Source of the DNA: Enterococcus faecalis 13-SD-W-01 | GTDB taxonomy: Bacteria; Bacillota; Bacilli; Lactobacillales; Enterococcaceae | Reading direction: 5' to 3' | NCBI GenBank assembly: GCA_000415185.1 | Contig: KE351606.1 | Coordinates: 1-40,662 of the forward strand | DNA length: 40,662 bases | Part shown: positions 1 through 7,225 of the stretch, piece by piece | Layout of the letters: every line of letters begins with the position of its first letter | How positions within the stretch are numbered: the first letter of the stretch is position 1 | Notes under the pieces: model-generated | The model's input: the letters and a program-made list of their open reading frames with translations, nothing else | Told to the model about the DNA's origin: nothing | Databases searched by the model: none | Program-made: the position numbers and the translations under genes

Positions 1-438
1 TTATGCTACTGAACTTCCATTTAATCTGTTAATTTATCATGGAAATATTTATGCTATTTATTCCTTTTATTATTAATAATAGGATGTCTATCAGCACCAC
101 CCCAACATATACATGTTGGTAAATATGTATATGTATATTATGAAAAGCATACAAGAAAATATATAGGAAGGGGCAATTGTTTCGTAGAAATATTGTATTA
201 TTGAAACTCCAAGAATGTTAGCTGCTGACTATGGAAATATCTATGTTATATACACAAACATGGACATAAACATATTCATGTGTTGTTTTTATTGTTAACA
301 ATTAGATATTTAAACCCCAAACACCAACATGATCATGGACATCAACATGTTCATATACATAAATATGTTGATGTCCATGATCATGTACAGTATAATAAGC
401 ATAAAAGTAAAACATATAGGAAGGGTAGTAGTGACTTT
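1..438. repeat. rep leader with palindromic repeats (origin/partition candidate)
   Basis: Gene-free leader of rep. It is packed with short palindromic words built from ACATG, CATAAATATG and ATGTTTATG. The clearest is an inverted repeat with perfect 21-bp arms at 328-348 and 365-385 and a 16-base loop, ending about 50 bases before the rep start. Another palindromic word (CCAACATATACATGTTGG) lies at 104-121. Although 280-438 is open in the rep frame, its translation is a His/Asp-rich string that simply decodes the palindromes, so I treat it as non-coding. Repeats before a Rep_3 gene usually serve as iterons or as sites for the partition protein; which applies here is inference. Confidence 0.65.
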
Positions 439-1155
439 ATGGAAAATATTGTGCTATTTGATTTAGATGAGATAGATGGTAAAAGAAAAAAAACCTTACA
501 AAAATCTAACAGCTTGATTCGAAAAGCAAAACACTCTTTATCTGCCAAAGAACTAACTCTAGTAGACTATATGGTTACTAATATAAAAGAAACTGACGGT
601 GATTTCTTTACCGTCGAAACAACGATCGCTGAATTAAACGAAATCTGCAAATTCGGACAAGGTGGCGCTGCTCATCAAAATACAGAAAAGGCTTTGCTGA
701 ATTTAGCTAATAAAGGTTTTTGGATAGAACTACCCGATGGAGCAAAAACTATCGGTCGTTGGCTTGATAAACCTTATATAAAAAATGGACGAGTGAAGTT
801 AAGACTAGATTCTGATCTTGCGCCATATTTATTGAATTTAGTAGACGGCCAAGCAACTAAACTATTTTTCCTGGACGTAGTGAACTTAAAAAGTATACAT
901 GCAAAAAAATTTTATGAATACTTGCAATCTTGCAAACCTGATAATGATATTTTTCTATCTGTAGAAGAAGTTAAAAGTTTATTTCAAAAAGAACATCTTG
1001 ACTGGTATAGAGTTCAGCCATATCTCCGTAAAGCAAAAAAAGATATCAATAGTCTTACTACTATGAATATTGATTATCAGTCTGTTAAAGAAGGGCGAGA
1101 AACGATTGGCATAACAGTTCGGCACACAAAGAAAAAAACAAAATTAGTTAATTAA
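439..1155 (+). CDS. Rep_3-type theta-replication initiator protein
   Basis: Plasmid replication initiator that would bind origin repeats and recruit host DnaA/helicase; 238 residues from this start. I recognise the Rep_3 pattern of two winged-helix domains: an N-terminal half with KSNSLIRKAKHSLSAKEL and a C-terminal half with SIHAKKFYEYLQ, FLSVEEVKSLF and a basic tail. The start was chosen at ATG 439 because AGGAAGGG at 419-426 is a good ribosome site and the protein from MENIVLFDLDEIDG looks conserved. A longer reading from 280 would add 53 residues decoded from DNA palindromes. parA follows 75 bases later, after another repeat block. Family is fairly sure; the exact incompatibility group is not. 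Confidence 0.85.
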   Translation: MENIVLFDLDEIDGKRKKTLQKSNSLIRKAKHSLSAKELTLVDYMVTNIKETDGDFFTVETTIAELNEICKFGQGGAAHQNTEKALLNLANKGFWIELPDGAKTIGRWLDKPYIKNGRVKLRLDSDLAPYLLNLVDGQATKLFFLDVVNLKSIHAKKFYEYLQSCKPDNDIFLSVEEVKSLFQKEHLDWYRVQPYLRKAKKDINSLTTMNIDYQSVKEGRETIGITVRHTKKKTKLVN

Positions 1156-1205
1156 GCACATAAATATGTTTATATATATATTCATGTATATGTTTATGTT
1201 CAGAC
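1156..1205. repeat. palindromic repeat block between rep and parA
   Basis: A short AT-rich block carrying ACATAAATATG at its left end and TATGTTTATGT at its right end, forming an imperfect inverted repeat. It is the same motif family as the blocks at 104-390, 2328-2400 and 2461-2478. It sits immediately before the parA ribosome site, so binding here could autoregulate parA. Confidence 0.6.
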
Positions 1206-1230
1206 ATAATATTTAAAGGAGGTTAATTAC

Positions 1231-2043
1231 TTGAAATCATTGACAGTAAATATTGAAAAGGGTGGTACAGGTAAATCAAGTACCGTTTATAACATAGCAG
1301 AAAAAACTTCTGAGGAAGCGTCTGTGCTGCTAATAGATCAAGATAAATCAGGTAACTTAACAGATAGGTACTCAAAGTATGATTATGGTTTATTGAAAGA
1401 TGAAAATAAAATTTCTAATCTATATAAAGGTAAAGAAATTGTTCCGATTCATATTCACAAGAACCTAGATTTATTAGCTGGTGGACCAGAGCTTGCAGAT
1501 ATGGAAGACTTCATCAAGGACAAACCCAACAATCGATTAATACTTTTTTCTTGGTTTGTAAGGAACATTGAAATGCTTCAAGAAAAATATGATTATATTT
1601 TTATAGATACCCATAATGACACGAGTTTAATTACTCAAAACGCTTGGGCTGTTTCTGACGTCATATTAGGGGTATCAGACCCATCAATGGATGGATTCAA
1701 AGCTCTTCTAAAATTAGGTAGAGACATCAATAATTTAAGTAAAGACTTGGTCGAAGTTCGAACAGGAGAAAGCTATCTTGTTGCTGATTATTATTTCATT
1801 GGTAACAAGGTGAAGCACAATACAAACTCTAGCAAAGAATTTTTAGAGATAATTTCTAAGGAACCAAACTATTTAGGCTATATTCCGGATAAAGAACTAA
1901 TTAATACTGCTAACTTAGAAATGACACCATTAGTAGAGTTTTCAAAAGATAAAGATATCTACAAAAAACACAAAAACTTTTTTGATCAAACCTGGGAAGT
2001 ATACGATACCATATTAAATAAATTGAATGGAAGTGATCAATAA
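1231..2043 (+). CDS. parA: ParA-type partition ATPase
   Basis: Walker-type ATPase driving segregation of the replicon. The deviant Walker A motif KGGTGKSS is at residues 10-17, and IDQD follows near residue 36. The Walker B-like segment YDYIFIDTHND lies near residues 122-132, where the usual hydrophobic-D-TPP is replaced by DTHND. Length 270 is normal for small plasmid ParA proteins lacking an N-terminal HTH. TTG start with an excellent AAAGGAGG ribosome site 8 bases upstream. It overlaps the next gene by one base, so the two are translationally coupled. Palindromic repeats on both sides are the likely centromere/operator. Family assignment is firm. Confidence 0.9.
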   Translation: MKSLTVNIEKGGTGKSSTVYNIAEKTSEEASVLLIDQDKSGNLTDRYSKYDYGLLKDENKISNLYKGKEIVPIHIHKNLDLLAGGPELADMEDFIKDKPNNRLILFSWFVRNIEMLQEKYDYIFIDTHNDTSLITQNAWAVSDVILGVSDPSMDGFKALLKLGRDINNLSKDLVEVRTGESYLVADYYFIGNKVKHNTNSSKEFLEIISKEPNYLGYIPDKELINTANLEMTPLVEFSKDKDIYKKHKNFFDQTWEVYDTILNKLNGSDQ

Positions 2044-2306
2044 TGGCAAATAGATTTGAACAAGCAAAAAATTCATTTAAAGAGATACCATCTAATCAAA
2101 CTATTGAAACAACAACACAAAGTAGGCTAGCTACTGCCTTAAATCCTGCTGAAGAACTCGAAAAAACAAAACCCACACAAATAACTCTTTATCCATCTGA
2201 TAAGGAAAAATTGAAAATTCTTAAAAATACACTTAAAAGAAAATCAGTTTCTGAAGTAATTCGCGACCTAATCAATGCTGAGTACGCAAGACAATTTCCT
2301 GATTGA
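2043..2306 (+). CDS. Small ribbon-helix-helix partition/copy-control protein (ParB-like)
   Basis: An 87-residue protein coupled to parA. The N-terminal half is polar and probably disordered. The C-terminal half reads as a ribbon-helix-helix fold: strand QITLYPSD near 53-60, then two helices ending around residue 82 (LIRDLINAEYARQFPD region). Such proteins act as the centromere-binding partner of ParA in type Ib partition systems and also repress the operon. The palindromic blocks before rep, before parA and after this gene are the obvious candidate sites. Role inferred from the fold and operon position. Confidence 0.75.
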   Translation: MANRFEQAKNSFKEIPSNQTIETTTQSRLATALNPAEELEKTKPTQITLYPSDKEKLKILKNTLKRKSVSEVIRDLINAEYARQFPD

Positions 2307-2327
2307 TATTTTTTGTTTAATTCCCAT

Positions 2328-2400
2328 ACATAAACACGTATATGAGCATATTCATATACGTGTTTATGTTTATATACATGTTCATATTTATGTACATGTT
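2328..2400. repeat. Palindromic repeat block downstream of the partition genes
   Basis: Contains a perfect inverted repeat with 17-bp arms, ACATAAACACGTATATG at 2328-2344 and its complement at 2353-2369. It is followed by a second ACATGT...ACATGT palindrome to about 2400. Same motif family as the rep leader repeats, so probably the centromere or an iteron cluster. A terminator function is possible but there is no T-run. Confidence 0.6.
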
Positions 2401-2460
2401 GTTCAATAATGTATAAAGAACAGGTTACACTTTAATTAGTGGTTTTATCCTGAGTTACAC

Positions 2461-2478
2461 ACATAAACATGTTTATGT
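2461..2478. repeat. Perfect 18-bp palindrome ACATAAACATGTTTATGT
   Basis: The cleanest copy of the window's recurrent palindromic motif; every base is self-complementary. It is followed at once by a partial copy to about 2500. It gives the likely consensus for the DNA-binding protein (Rep or the RHH protein) that uses these sites. Confidence 0.65.
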
Positions 2479-2500
2479 TTATGTACATGACCACGTGTAT

Positions 2501-2928
2501 ACCACTTTTTAAGGGAGAAACAAATTATTTATAGCAGACCTGCAAAAGATTCCTACATACCTGCTATACCAGATATATTTAGAAATCCTTATTCACTAAT
2601 AGTTCTTCATTGTAGATGATTGAGTAATTAATGCTTGATCATCTACGTTATATTCTCTCCCATTCAATTTTTACTATGTGAATTCTAAGCTCTTGTTTGA
2701 ATAATCCTCCATCTAAAAATCTGAAATGCGCTCAGAATGCTCCTGAGCTAAAAACACCTTTTTTTGCTTATTATTTCCAGAATATTCTGAGTTACTGAAA
2801 TGATATAAAATCATAAACTCAAGCTACTGATTTTATTGACTTTTAAATCTTAGTATCTATCAGTTTATGATTATGTTAATATATAACTAAAATAAAGAAC
2901 TCAGAATATTTTTAAGAAGGTGAACAAT
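2501..2928. other. Gene-free stretch before the recombinase; candidate recombination/regulatory site
   Basis: I see no gene here. The notable structure is a 13-bp inverted pair, AATATTCTGAGTT at 2781-2793 and its exact complement at 2898-2910, enclosing about 100 AT-rich bases directly upstream of the recombinase gene. Related CTCAGAAT/CTGAG words also occur at 2730-2750. This layout is plausible for a recombinase binding site or for autoregulation. Confidence 0.4.
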
Positions 2929-3483
2929 TTGAACTATAATGTTCAACCGCTGCGAACGATGGAAGAGATCCAAGATTTCCAATTCTGGCTGCGAAGAACA
3001 ACTTATGCTGAACGTGATAGCTTTTTGTTTCTATTTGGGATAAATAATGGTTTGCGAATGTCTGATATTATAAAACTGAGGCTAGGGGACGTTCGTGGAA
3101 TAGATAAGCCTGTAATCGTCGAACAAAAAACAGGGAAGAGAAAGCCAATTTTTATAGATAATCTAAGAGAAGAAATTTCAGTTTATACTGAAGGGAAAGA
3201 AGACCATGAATGGTTATTTCCAAGCAGGCAGCAGGGAGGGCATATCACTAGAGATCGTGTGTATCAAATCTATGCTGACGTAGCTAAAAAACTAGAAAGA
3301 ACAGATATAGGAACACACACTTTACGTAAAACTTTCGGGTATCATTATTATAAAAGAACAAAAGATATCGCTACATTAATGTTCATTTTTAATCATAGTT
3401 CGCAAGCGATCACAAAAAGATATATTGGAATTACAGAAGATGAAATTGGGGCATCACTTCGAGGTTTTAAACTAGGAAGTTAA
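2929..3483 (+). CDS. Small tyrosine recombinase (plasmid resolvase/integrase type)
   Basis: Site-specific recombinase of about 184 residues that holds essentially only the catalytic domain. Active-site residues, numbered from the longer GTG start at 2920 (add-on of three residues): Arg46 in GLRMSD, Lys70 in EQKTGKRK, His133 and Arg136 in HTLRKT, His159 in NHSS and Tyr168 in KRYIGI. The core-binding domain of full XerC/D proteins is absent, as in small plasmid-borne resolvases. I prefer TTG at 2929 because AAGAAGG lies 8 bases before it. Role is probably dimer resolution of this replicon. A strong terminator follows. Confidence 0.8.
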   Translation: MNYNVQPLRTMEEIQDFQFWLRRTTYAERDSFLFLFGINNGLRMSDIIKLRLGDVRGIDKPVIVEQKTGKRKPIFIDNLREEISVYTEGKEDHEWLFPSRQQGGHITRDRVYQIYADVAKKLERTDIGTHTLRKTFGYHYYKRTKDIATLMFIFNHSSQAITKRYIGITEDEIGASLRGFKLGS

Positions 3484-3511
3484 TAAAGATTATTTCAAAA
3501 AGGAAGTTATT

Positions 3512-3552
3512 TAAAACTCTTCAAAAATCTATTTTTTTGGAGAGTTTTTTAT
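3512..3552 (+). terminator. Intrinsic terminator after the recombinase gene
   Basis: AACTCTTCAAAAA pairs with TTTTTTGGAGAGTT, followed by a T-run. It fits rho-independent termination of the recombinase transcript. Confidence 0.75.
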
Positions 3553-3698
3553 ATACACAAGCTAAACTCTAACAAAACAATTTGTTTTGAAATAGACAGT
3601 TTGGTGCGTTTAAATGTATTAAAAATTTTTACTATTCTATAAAAAAATAATAACATATAATATAATTAAGTCTAACAACGTGAATCGAGGTGTTAAAC

Positions 3699-4248
3699 TT
3701 GAAAAAGAGTGCACTTGAATTAATATTAAAAAATAAAAAAAAAAATATTAGTAATCGGACCAGGTGGGGCAGGAAAATCTACTTTATCTTCTAAGATAGC
3801 TCAGCATCTACAAATTCCAGTATATCATCTAGATAAATTATATTGGAAAGCTGGCTGGAACGCGGTAAGTAAGGAAGAATTTGAAGCTGAAGTAGATAAA
3901 ATAATGAAATCTCCAATTGCTTGTATTATCGATGGAGACTATTATTTTAATTTGGAGAAAAGATTAAAACATGCTGACTTAATTATTTGGATTAAGAATC
4001 CTATGTCCATATGTATTTTTAATATTATTAAAAGACGTTTGAAGAACATCAATAGGTCACGCGCTGATGTAACAGAAGGATGTAAAGAGAGGTTATCATT
4101 ATCATTTTTATTGTATACTTTAGCCTATAATCAACGTTCTGGTATAAAAACAAAGATGTTAATTGATGAATCATACAATAAAGAAATAATTATATTTAAT
4201 AAATACAAAGATTTAAAAAAAGAATTTTATAACTTACTCAACAATTAA
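3699..4248 (+). pseudogene. Frameshifted P-loop nucleoside/topology-modulation kinase-like protein
   Basis: A small AAA/P-loop NTPase of the 'topology modulation protein' (FlaR-like, adenylate-kinase-like) type. The TTG start at 3699 follows a GAGG ribosome site, but after about 15 codons the frame runs into an A11 tract near 3735-3745. The conserved body continues in the +1-shifted frame: ILVIGPGGAGKST (Walker A), HLDKLYW, ...IDGDY, then a basic helix to the stop at 4248. The intact family has exactly this order, so this is one gene with an indel in the poly-A tract, a sequencing error, or slippage-tolerant expression. An internal ATG at 3904 would miss the P-loop. Confidence 0.7.
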
Positions 4249-4414
4249 AACGCTTACGTAGTTATAACAGGGAATGTTCGAGCCGTACCAAACAAGACAT
4301 TTGTTATTTACTTGAAGCGTCTTGTTTAGTATATTCTGCAAAAATAAATATAATTGCATAGCTGTATAACGGTATTTTCCTTTAATTTTTTTATAAACGA
4401 AAGAGAGAAGAAAT

Positions 4415-5632
4415 TTGGCAAAAAAAAGATTCTACGGAATAAAATATATCAATAAGCCAGGAATTATTGTTGATACTTACAATAACTATATGACTGCTAT
4501 AAAGAATTATTCTGGTTCTTCAAGTAAAGGATTTAAGGAGTTAGACGAAGCAAAAGAGTGGTTGAATGGAGACTATTCCTTAAATTTAACAAATACTTAC
4601 TCTGAAATCGAATCATTAAAAAAAGAAAATTTAGCTTGTAAAAATTATTATGCTATTTCTAACGGTCGCATAGTTGGTATTACTACCAGTGAGAAAAAAT
4701 ACTTATCTGCAACTAAAAATTATCCAAAATCAAAAAGTAACATTTTTAAGTCAAAGATAGAGGCTACCAGCTGGTTAAAACGACAAGGAATTTCTCCAAT
4801 TAATAAAAAAGGAATCTATGCGATTGCTAGTGGTTGGCGAACGGGAGTATTCAGTTATTTAAATACTTTTGAGAAAAATATGAATGGTTATCCTAATGCT
4901 CTTGGGAGAAGTGGCTTTGCTACCGTGGAAGAAGCTTTGGAATGGGTTAAGAAGAATAAAGTTGCTTCTACTAAAAAAACTGAGTATTTTGCTGTTGCTT
5001 TAGGAAAGCGAACGGGGATTTTTTCTAAAGAAGAAAGCTATTTAAAAAATATCCAGGGACAGAAACAATCCTGGTCGAAAAGAGGATTTTCAACAAAAAA
5101 AGAAGCAAGAAAATGGTTAGACTTGTGTAGATGCTTGATAAAAAATGGTTCGTTAGATCAAGGAGCAAAAAAGAAAGCTATTATTAATCCGGAAAAATTA
5201 CCTATTGTATATATCGATGGTTCTTATTATTCGAATCAAAAAAAATATGGATCTTCTGTAGTAATTTGCCACTCAGATGGAGGTTTAGATACCTTTGCCC
5301 ACAGTAGACGATACCACTCAAACAACACTTTTGCTGAAGTGGAAGCCTTATATTATTGCATAAAATTAATGGCATATATTTATGATATAAAAGAATATAT
5401 ATTGGTATATGATCATGAAAATTTAAATCGAATTGCATGGGGAGAAATACAGATAAAATCTATTTCTAAAAAACTGCAACAAAAAATTGTCCAAGAAATA
5501 GCAGTAAATCAACCAATAATCCATTTTTTAAAAGTTAAATCACATTCGTATTTCAGCGGTAACATATTAGCAGATAAGCTGGCAAAAGAGTCTGTAAAAA
5601 GACTAGATCAAAATCACTTATTGTTTAAATAA
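4415..5632 (+). CDS. RNase H with four viroplasmin-type N-terminal repeats
   Basis: 405 residues. The first roughly 245 contain four copies of the caulimovirus-VI/viroplasmin repeat (YYAIxxGRxxGI...Y...F.T..EA..WL), at about 1-50, 77-125, 134-182 and 193-238. This domain is found at the N-terminus of many RNase H1 enzymes and binds RNA-DNA hybrids; one copy is usual. The C-terminal 140 residues are RNase H: Asp in YIDGSY, Glu in FAEVEAL, Asp in VYDHEN and Asp in LADKLAKE provide the metal-binding acids. It would cleave RNA in RNA-DNA hybrids, perhaps during plasmid replication. TTG start with GAGAGAAG upstream. Strong terminator downstream. Confidence 0.85.
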   Translation: MAKKRFYGIKYINKPGIIVDTYNNYMTAIKNYSGSSSKGFKELDEAKEWLNGDYSLNLTNTYSEIESLKKENLACKNYYAISNGRIVGITTSEKKYLSATKNYPKSKSNIFKSKIEATSWLKRQGISPINKKGIYAIASGWRTGVFSYLNTFEKNMNGYPNALGRSGFATVEEALEWVKKNKVASTKKTEYFAVALGKRTGIFSKEESYLKNIQGQKQSWSKRGFSTKKEARKWLDLCRCLIKNGSLDQGAKKKAIINPEKLPIVYIDGSYYSNQKKYGSSVVICHSDGGLDTFAHSRRYHSNNTFAEVEALYYCIKLMAYIYDIKEYILVYDHENLNRIAWGEIQIKSISKKLQQKIVQEIAVNQPIIHFLKVKSHSYFSGNILADKLAKESVKRLDQNHLLFK

Positions 5633-5689
5633 AAACAAGCATCGCCATGCTATAGAATGTTTGGTAAGCGTTACCTAATACTAATAAAG

Positions 5690-5734
5690 AAACCTAGAGT
5701 GGGAAATAATTTTTCACTCTAGGTTTCTTTGTCT
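5690..5734 (+). terminator. Intrinsic terminator after the RNase H gene
   Basis: A 12-bp perfect stem AAACCTAGAGTG/CACTCTAGGTTT with a short loop and a T-rich tail. The stem is symmetrical, but no convergent gene is present. Confidence 0.85.
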
Positions 5735-5893
5735 TTTATTTTTCTGTAAAAAGTGAATATCACAGCAAAACATGTTCATCAGATCAGTGATATCCATTTA
5801 TCATTTTGAATGCATTGTCTATTCTGGAATTTATTTTGATTTTCCAAATAAAGATATTAGCGTAAAAAATTAGAACATTATGAAAGCTACGAT

Positions 5894-5949
5894 GTAATTA
5901 CTTGTAATTACTCTTTTTTTATACTACAATGAGCTTACTATGTAATTAC
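5894..5949 (+). promoter_or_regulatory. Three GTAATTAC boxes, likely TA autoregulation operator
   Basis: The self-complementary octamer GTAATTAC occurs at 5894-5901, 5904-5911 and 5942-5949. The first two are spaced one helical turn apart and the third sits just before the ribosome site. AbrB/MazE-fold antitoxins typically repress their own promoter through such palindromes. Binding is inferred. Confidence 0.55.
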
Positions 5950-5970
5950 TATTAGAAATGAGGAATTTAT

Positions 5971-6300
5971 ATGATTACTAAAACAAGAAAACAAGGCAAT
6001 TCTATTATGCTGACAGTACCAAAAGATTTTAACGTGCCTAATGGAGTAGAAGTTGAGGCAAAGCTTGTAGAAAATGGTATTCTTTATGAATTTGTTGAGC
6101 CCCAAAAAGAATTCTTTGATTTTAGCGAAGATATTTTGTCTGATATAATCGCAGAAGGCTATGATAAAGATAAAATTCTTGTAGAATTTAAGAATAGAAA
6201 AAGTAAATTGGTCTCTTCCTTTAAAAATATTGCTACAGATACACTTGCTACTTCTAAATCTCTGACTAAAGAGGAGTTGGCAGCAGAGATTGGCTTATGA
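5971..6300 (+). CDS. AbrB/MazE-fold antitoxin
   Basis: 109 residues. The N-terminus, TKTRKQGNSIMLTVPKDFNVPNG, is the swapped-hairpin AbrB/MazE DNA-binding domain (residues 3-45, with the hallmark GNS...VPKDF). The acidic C-terminal half would wrap the toxin, ending SLTKEELAAEIGL. GAGG lies 8 bases before the ATG. The toxin gene starts at a TTG inside its last codons (11-base overlap), typical of coupled TA pairs. Three upstream GTAATTAC boxes suggest autorepression. Confidence 0.8.
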   Translation: MITKTRKQGNSIMLTVPKDFNVPNGVEVEAKLVENGILYEFVEPQKEFFDFSEDILSDIIAEGYDKDKILVEFKNRKSKLVSSFKNIATDTLATSKSLTKEELAAEIGL

Positions 6301-6580
6301 AATCGTTCCTTCAAAACATGTTATTAAGTATCTAAAAAAATTAAAAGAAAAACCTTTAAAAGAGAAATTTTTAAACATAATTTATGATGAGATTGCGATT
6401 GATCCATATACAGGGGTTCAGAAAATTGGAGATTTATCAGGCATTTGGTCCAAGGGATTTAATCATGCTGGGACAACTTATAGAATTGCTTATGAGATCG
6501 AAGAAAATAAAATTATCCCTATATTACTATGCGGTACTCATGAGAACTTTTACGGGCAATTAAAAAGGTTACTAAAATAG
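6290..6580 (+). CDS. RelE/ParE-superfamily toxin
   Basis: 96 residues. Pattern HVIKYLKKLKEKPLKEKF, then DPYTGVQKIGDLSGIWSKGFNHAGTTYRIAYEIEE and LLCGTHENFYGQLKR, matching the RelE/YafQ-type mRNA interferase fold: basic first helices, a central strand with GxxYRIxY, and a C-terminal strand with GTHENFY. It would cleave mRNA on the ribosome unless bound by the antitoxin encoded just upstream. TTG start at 6290, overlapping the antitoxin gene. The pairing with an AbrB-type antitoxin, rather than a RelB/RHH one, is a common mix-and-match. Confidence 0.8.
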   Translation: MAYEIVPSKHVIKYLKKLKEKPLKEKFLNIIYDEIAIDPYTGVQKIGDLSGIWSKGFNHAGTTYRIAYEIEENKIIPILLCGTHENFYGQLKRLLK

Positions 6581-6969
6581 GATTATTAGCTATTGTATAT
6601 TAAAAGATTGTGATCTATAGAATTTATTTCCATCTTAAACGTTACTCACTTTGTACCTAAAGTAGGAGCAATGTCTGTAACCAAAAAAATACCTTAAAAA
6701 AATTCAGATCTTTACATTCGAAAAGTAAAAAATAAGAGGCGAAACTATCCTGGAGAGTTTCGTCTATTATTCGTGGAAAAATTTGTTTCAAATGGAAAAT
6801 AGTTTCGTTCATTTTTAAGTGTCACCAAGGGCTTTACCCAACAAAAACGCAAGCCGTGAAAGATCATGGAACCTTAGTAACGATCAAAAATAATCTCGAT
6901 GCAGTAGATGCCCTCCTGTAAGATCTTTTAAATTATCAACACCTGAATAAAAAGTAAATTAGTTACCAA
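6581..6969. other. Gene-poor interval with decayed coding traces
   Basis: I see no intact gene. A terminator-like hairpin (GCGAAACT...AGTTTCGT, 6737-6763) follows the TA pair. A short open stretch around 6822-6920 ends LVTIKNNLDAVDALL and could be the tail of a decayed gene. The word AAGGGCTTTACCC recurs at 6829 and 7039, suggesting an old local duplication. Confidence 0.35.
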
Positions 6970-7176
6970 TTGGCAAAGGTAATTGTCTCCTGGATCATGG
7001 AGGAGCAGTTGCTGAACTTCTATGAAACATTCCAAGTTAAGGGCTTTACCCTGACACCTAAAATTCAGAAAAATTTGATGCTGGTGACGGATCAAGCTTT
7101 ATTTAATAGAGACTTTCTGATTAAACAAAAAAAGGTTAAAAATTTTTTATTCGAAAAACTGTTATCAGTGAGATAA
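6970..7176 (+). CDS. Unrecognised short ORF, probably a gene remnant
   Basis: 68 codons from a TTG with no good ribosome site. The product (TLTPKIQKNLMLVTDQALFNRD in the middle, split by a Lys-rich stretch) matches no family I know. It shares the KGFT segment with the decayed stretch at 6829, so it may be part of a degraded gene. Low confidence that it is translated. Confidence 0.2.
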   Translation: MAKVIVSWIMEEQLLNFYETFQVKGFTLTPKIQKNLMLVTDQALFNRDFLIKQKKVKNFLFEKLLSVR

Positions 7177-7209
7177 AGGGATATAATAAAATTGAATACG
7201 CTTGCAATA

Positions 7210-7219
7210 GGGGGGGGGG
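7210..7219 (+). promoter_or_regulatory. G10 homopolymer at the ribosome-binding site
   Basis: Ten consecutive G residues occupy the position of the Shine-Dalgarno sequence, 6 bases before ATG 7226. In such an AT-rich sequence this run is exceptional. The tract could both bind anti-SD RNA and vary in length by slipped-strand mispairing, altering the translation rate of the gene and anything expressed from it by frameshifting. Confidence 0.6.
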
Positions 7220-7225
7220 ACAATA

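Larger units (their letters stand above)
5633..5970. other. Gene-free interval between RNase H and the AbrB/RelE pair
   Basis: Contains a small perfect palindrome GGTAAGCGTTACC at about 5661-5673, the RNase H terminator, an interval with no recognisable gene, and the operator/promoter region of the downstream TA pair. I see no RNA gene in it. Confidence 0.5.

Noticed and set aside
280-438. His-rich N-terminal extension of Rep as a metal-binding domain
   Set aside because: It is the translation of palindromic DNA repeats, and a better ribosome site and conserved start lie at 439.
1-2500. CRISPR array
   Set aside because: Repeats are palindromic and irregularly spaced without equal-length spacers; they fit origin or partition sites.
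6970-7176. Transposase fragment
   Set aside because: No DDE motif, inverted repeats or target duplication could be seen.
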